Shown piece after piece: positions 59,448 through 64,000 of a stretch of DNA of 64,000 nt. The stretch covers positions 2,356,001 through 2,420,000 of the forward strand of contig JACCLO010000002.1 in assembly GCA_029448655.1 (NCBI GenBank), given 5' to 3'. The position numbers were made by a program, and so were the translations under genes. Every line of letters begins with the position of its first letter. Position 1 is the stretch's first letter. The DNA comes from Wolfiporia cocos. Its lineage: Eukaryota; Basidiomycota; Agaricomycetes; Polyporales; Phaeolaceae. The notes beneath the pieces were generated by a model. It worked only from the letters and a program-made list of their open reading frames with translations. It was not told the DNA's origin and made no database searches.

Positions 59448-61485
59448 CTATGCATGCGTAAGGATCTTCGTGATAATACCGGTGCCGACTACAATACGGT
59501 AGGTCAGAACATGTCTTTTAGATCTTACAGTGATACATACCGGTCTTGCCACCCTCACGAAGAGTGAAGCTACGGAACGATTGTGTCAACGTGATGTTGA
59601 ACGACGCGACGCGGATCACGATTGCTTACCGAGTACCAATTTCCGCTGCTACATCATGCACCAAATCGCACACCATCTCGACATTGTCACCAGGCATGAC
59701 CTTGAGACAAGGAGCATGTTAGCATCGTTCTACGTCAACCATGAAGTCACTTGCCATCTTCTCAGAGGCATCAGCGGTGTTTTCGGGCCAGTGGAGAGCG
59801 CAGGTAACATCAGCCGTGCGCAAGAAGAGCTGTGGGCGGTAGTTGTCCATGAATGGCGTGTAGCGTCCACCCTCGTCCTTGGTCAACACCTGAGATTGCA
59901 AGCAGTTGAGTGAATGATCAGGCTGTATCAAGAATTTGCTCACGTAGATTTGAGCCTGGAACTTCTTCACAGCCTTTATGCTACCAGGCGCAACGATGAC
60001 CTGGCCGCGGCGGACCTGCTCACGCTTGACACCACGGAGCAGGACACCCATGTTGTCACCTGCCTCACCCTAGAATGCATCTGCATCAGCTACTGACGTC
60101 TCACTACCGACGCAGAGCACACATACCCTGTCAAGTTCCTTGTGGAACATCTCTGCATGATGTCAGACATGACTAAACAGACAATGTCATAGGTGATACT
60201 CACCAATACCCGTGAGGGTCGTCTTGAAGCTGTCACCTAACCCAATAACCTCGACTTCGTCACCCTTGAGGCAGACACCACGCTCTACACGACCGGTGGC
60301 AACCGTACCACGGCCGGAGATGGAGAAGACATCTGAAGCAGTGGATCAGGACGGGTTCTGGGAGGCGATAAGAGCACACACCTTCCACGGGGAGAAGGAA
60401 AGGCTTTTCGAGATCACCTACAGACATATGTCAGAGGACCATTGCGAACGCGCAGATATGATGACCTACGAGGAGGAATCTCAAGCCAAGCATCGCAGGC
60501 CGCCACGAGCTCCGCGATCCTGTCAGCACCAATTTCGGGGCTACGTCCCTCGAGTGCAGCAAGAGCAGAGCCCATGATGATAGGGGTGTTCTCGCCGTCG
60601 AAGTTGTAGGTCGCCAACAGGTCACGCATCTCCATGTCTACGAGCTCAAGCATCTCCTTGTCCTGGATCTGGTCGATCTTATTGATAAAGACAACAAGCT
60701 TCTTCACGCCGACTTGACGGGCCAAGAGCAAGTGTTCCCTGGTCTGAGGCATCTGACCGTCCGTAGCAGACACGACGATGATGGCACCATCCATTTGCGC
60801 CGCACCAGTGATCATGTTCTTGATGTCTGCAGTACTATGAGAGTTTGACGCTGACATACGAAGCGAACAACTCACAATCGGCGTGTCCGGGACAGTCAAT
60901 GTGACCATAGTGACGGTTTTCGCTCTCGTACTCGACGTGGGACGAGTTGATTGTGATACCACGCGCTTTCTCTTCCGGGGCCTTGTCGATCTCGGCGTAG
61001 TCAGTGAACTTTGCACCACCACGCTCGGCAAGGACCTTGGTGATCGCTGCGGTCAGAGTGGTCTTGCCGTGGTCGACGTGACCTGCAACATATTCGCGTG
61101 AAAGTCTGTCCAGCGGAGGAATGTTGCTTGTGCGCACCAATGGTTCCGATGTTCAAGTGGGGCTTCGCCCGAGAGAACTTCGTAGAGGAAGCGTCAGCGT
61201 ACCCGCGACGCGCAACTGAAAACGCAGTCGATACGCTACTCAGAGAGAGATAAGGCTTGCATAACGTACCCCAGAGCCCGTCATTGAACCTGAAGAGAGG
61301 CGAGGGCACAGTCCGCCCAGGGTTCCTGACCAGGCTGCGCGCACAAGTCGAGTACGATGATTGCGCCGCTATACGGCGTGATCAATGCCTCTGCAACAAG
61401 AGAGAAAGATACTCCTCCACAAACCTCTCGTCGCGCAGAGACGGCGGGAAAGTACCCGTGTAGATGCGAGCTGCGTCCTGAACAT
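59448..61485 (-). CDS. TUF1: Mitochondrial elongation factor Tu
   Basis: Many exons on the minus strand, stop at 59448-59450 (ending [12 protein letters not shown]). The GTPase motifs read [10 protein letters not shown] (P-loop), [14 protein letters not shown] (switch I), DCPGHADYIKNMI (G3), NKIDQIQD (G4) and GSALAALEG (G5). Domains 2 and 3 continue with [38 protein letters not shown] and [19 protein letters not shown]. The N-terminus before GYADASS lacks an ATG in its own exon. I joined it to [20 protein letters not shown] at 61485 through a 56-nt intron (donor GTTTGT, acceptor GTATAG); the result is a typical Arg/Ser-rich presequence. It delivers aminoacyl-tRNA to mitoribosomes. It is divergent from PEX14, with 176 bases between start codons. 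Confidence 0.93.
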
Positions 61486-61661
61486 GGCGGTCGACCAGAG
61501 TGTTGGCAGGTGAGTGACCTTCGAAGTACTGTGACCGGTCGAAAATATTCACACTCTCCCCGGCAGGCGCCTAACTGCGATCGGAACAGTAAGTTATGGG
61601 CGCTTGTGAACTCGAATGTAGACTGCACGTCCCAAAGCACCCTCACATAACACACGTCTCT
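61486..61661. promoter_or_regulatory. Divergent promoter region (TUF1 / PEX14)
   Basis: 176 bases between opposing start codons; no TATA box recognised. Its extent depends on the proposed first exon of TUF1. Confidence 0.45.
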
Positions 61662-62753
61662 ATGGCCTCTCCAGACCGTCAGGAGCTCATCAGAAATGCA
61701 GTCATATTTCTCAACGATCCTAAGGCTTGTGCATGCTGAGCTGATGCTGTAAATAACGCGCTGATTGGAGGTTAGGCTCAAGCTTCCCCGCTCGTGCAGC
61801 GTATGCAGTTTCTGGAGGCCAAGGGTCTGACCAGTGCTGAGATCGACGAGGCGATGAGACAATCTGCTATGAACAGAGTACAGCTTGCTGCAGGCCCTGC
61901 TGCGCCTTACGCGTCTGCGTACCCTCCTGGATATGGGCCATCTCCCTACGCCGCACAACCTCCGGTGCAGCCCTGGGACTGGAGGGATTACTTCGTGAGC
62001 ATCGACGGCAGGAAACACTGCAGCCCACTTAAATCTTATAACCGCTAGATTACCGCGGTAATTTCTGGTAGCATCGCATACGGAGCTGTCTCGCTATTCA
62101 AGGTGCGTCTCGGCGTTTATTCAGTATGGGTCCTCTATAGTCATGTCAGAAATACATTACGCCACACCTCCAACCGCCATCATCTAGCGCGTATGAAGCA
62201 GATCGAGATGCTATGACAGCCCAATTTGATGCGGCGGAGGCGCTGCTCAAAGAGATTCAGGCCGAGTCAGCCGCTGTCCGACTTGCGGTTGAGCAGCAGA
62301 ATGAGAAGGTAGAAGCGGCAGCTCGAGATGTCGAAGAGATGGTCAAAGAGGCTAGAGAAAGCGAGCTCAAGACGTCCAACGAGATACGCGAAATCCGAGA
62401 AGAAGTCAAGAACGTGCGGGAAATGCTTCCAAAGGTGACTGTGACTATGGCTATGGCGTCTCCCTCAGCTAATGCTGCACTTTCAGATGATGGAAAAGAA
62501 TAAGGAGACACAAGTACAATCCATAACGGAGTTGCAACAGGAGCTAAAGTCGCTTAAGGCGTTACTGTTGAGCCGTGGTCCGAGTACCCCGAGCGGCTTC
62601 AGTTCCCCAGTCATCCCTAGCAAACCGACTATACCTGCTTGGCAATTAGCCGGTGTTACCCCTCCACCGCCTGCATCCAGCGCATCCTCGCTGGTAACTC
62701 CAAATGGAAAGGGGAAAGAGGTCGATATACAGTCGGATACTTCCGAGACCTGA
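61662..62753 (+). CDS. PEX14: Peroxisomal membrane protein PEX14
   Basis: Five exons: 61662-61728, 61783-61994, 62049-62102, 62150-62434 and 62487-62753, giving 294 aa. The N-terminal Pex5-binding domain is RQELIRNAVIFLNDPKASSP, then QRMQFLEAKGLTSAEIDEAM. A Pro/Tyr/Ala-rich linker follows with PWDWRDYF, a hydrophobic segment (ITAVISGSIAYGAVSLF), and a long coiled coil (AAEALLKEIQAESAAVRLAV ... EVKNVREMLPK). The tail is Pro/Ser-rich and ends DIQSDTSET. PEX14 docks cargo-loaded Pex5 at the peroxisome membrane. The first join uses an acceptor inside GCTCAAG, chosen by phase. Confidence 0.95.
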
Positions 62754-63149
62754 TAGCAATACCACATTATTACGGCTTCACCTGTTTTCTAGATATTTAG
62801 TCTGATAATATACGTTGGAATCTCCGCAAACGCTCAGCGCTAGGCGGGACTTTCAGAATCAGTGGAACCGTTTTGAGATTGGCAGATCGAACAACCCCAT
62901 GGCGCATCATGTCATGCAGATGCTGCTGGTTACGCAAGTGCCTTACCTGAGTGTGGACAGCAGGATACTTCCGGCGTAGATGGATTCTGAATATTGAACG
63001 TCGACCTGCGATGCGTACTATTAAGCGGTCTAAGGAAGCAGGCCGCGAAAGCAGTTGTATGTTACATAGGGCACTATCGACGAAGGAGCAGCACCAGAAG
63101 CGCGGGTATGCTAGCTATGCAACACGATCAAGCTCAAGAGACATTGGTG
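62754..63149. other. Convergent 3' intergenic region (PEX14 / right-edge gene)
   Basis: Nothing recognised apart from expected 3' flanks. Confidence 0.45.
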
Positions 63150-64000
63150 TTACGTGCGTGCTGTATTGCCTTGAAGGTAGCTGGGGCGACCAGCGCGACC
63201 GCCAGCCACGTGCTGGGCCGGCGTAGGGTTTAGTGATCTAAGTGGCGGGGCCTCCGCAGTGCCAGCCCTTTTGCCAACCCTAGAGACGGGCCTGGTTGGC
63301 TGCACCTCGCTCCTGTCACTCCATTCGCTGGCCCTAGAGGATGGCCTTGGGATGTCTATCTCGTAATCCTCCACAGGATGAATGCCGGGCGAGACAAGCG
63401 GACTAATTGGGCTCTGTGCAGCGGACCTGACCGTTGTTTGGACAACGCCATCGCCGTTCATGACGTTGGGGAAGTAGCTGGCGGAGCCGCTGTAGTAGCT
63501 CGGCGGACCCCCCACTCGAGGACCCGCTAAAATCACGGTTACGTGAGCATATGCAAGACAAGAAGTTGCACGACGACGAACGGGTATAACGGCTCCCATA
63601 TGCACGTCCGCCGGGTCTTCCGCCGATAGACCGTTTCATGGCCGTTCGAGTGGGGACCTGCCCTTTAGCCTGGTTCTCTGTCCGTAACTCAAAGAGCAGG
63701 TCGCCGCGAGCGTTGAATGTTGGGTTGGACAGGCAATACGCTTGGCTGTTCAAATAGCATGCCTGCCATGTACCTTCGAATTGTCTGAGGTTCTGGAGCA
63801 CCTCTTCAAAATTGTTGGACTTCGGCAGCTGAGCCTCCAACAGTTGTTGGATCTGAACAGCGACATTGCGGGACAAGTCGCCGTCGAACTCTGGCTTCGC
63901 GAGCTGAGGGTTCACGTTATGCACGACATTAACCTTGATCCCGCCTGTGTTTGACTGAAGTACGATAGAAGCATTCCACTTCGCGGTCGTCTTCGCCCTA
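63150..64000 (-). CDS. Unidentified protein, C-terminal part (gene runs off the right edge)
   Basis: Minus strand; the 5' part lies beyond 64000. The visible frame reads AKWNASIVLQSNTGGIKVNV, then VHNVNPQLAKPEFDGDLSRN, LLEAQLPKSNNFEEVLQNL, and GTWQACYLNSQAYCLSNPTF, a compact region with regular helices that looks well conserved. A 62-64-nt intron near 63530-63590 joins GGRAYGS to GPRVGGPPSYYSGS. The last about 120 residues are Ser/Pro/Arg-rich and likely disordered. I do not recognise the family. The stop at 63150 assumes no further intron in the tail. Confidence 0.65.

Overview
The window is nuclear DNA of a filamentous basidiomycete, most likely an Agaricomycete. The evidence is genes broken by many introns of about 48-70 bases with GT...AG ends, gene families typical of that group (LRR F-box proteins, a DUF6697-like protein, an SRF1-like membrane protein), and proteins whose spliced translations read end to end as eukaryotic orthologues. 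There are no rRNA genes, no tRNA I could support, no CRISPR array and no recognisable transposon. Exon joins were worked out by hand from splice sites, codon phase and known family sequence; where lengths are given, the summed exons divide by three and end in a stop.

Layout. 0.6-4.5 kb: a secreted-type beta-lactamase-like serine hydrolase converges on an LRR F-box gene. 7.2-14.5 kb: SRF1-like membrane protein, PSME3IP1/FAM192A-like protein, ESS2 splicing factor and the dynein regulator NUDE. 14.9-20.3 kb: two tandem 19-exon MFS transporters of the GIT1/phosphate-permease type. 20.7-31.9 kb: a dense housekeeping block (exosome CSL4, pyruvate dehydrogenase E2, DUF6697-like protein, SDR oxidoreductase, ESCRT-III VPS2, TTC1-like TPR protein, mitochondrial protease IMP1, Elongator ELP4). 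32.3-33.8 kb: a second LRR F-box gene. 37.6-41.4 kb: two divergent genes of unknown function that share a domain and its exon structure. 45.1-57.2 kb: SPF30 Tudor protein, RIO2 kinase, NAA40/NatD acetyltransferase, eIF4E, a Pil1-type eisosome protein and TRM44. 57.6-62.8 kb: complex I subunit NDUFB11/ESSS, glycine cleavage H protein, mitochondrial EF-Tu and PEX14. 63.2-64 kb: the 3' part of an unidentified gene that runs off the right edge.

Most genes are housekeeping. Several act in mitochondria (PDH E2, IMP1, NDUFB11, H protein, EF-Tu); PDH E2 and H protein both carry lipoyl-lysine. Others serve RNA and translation: ESS2, SPF30 and CSL4 in RNA processing; ELP4 and TRM44 in tRNA modification; RIO2 and eIF4E in ribosome maturation and initiation. 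Six adjacent pairs are divergent with only about 130-225 bases between start codons, so shared promoters are common here.

Three long stretches (4.5-7.2, 33.8-37.6 and 41.4-47.9 kb, the last interrupted only by SPF30) hold no gene I can support. The most unusual finding is the divergent pair at 37.6-41.4 kb: both genes encode a shared domain on exons of identical length (157 and 69 nt) and identical phase.
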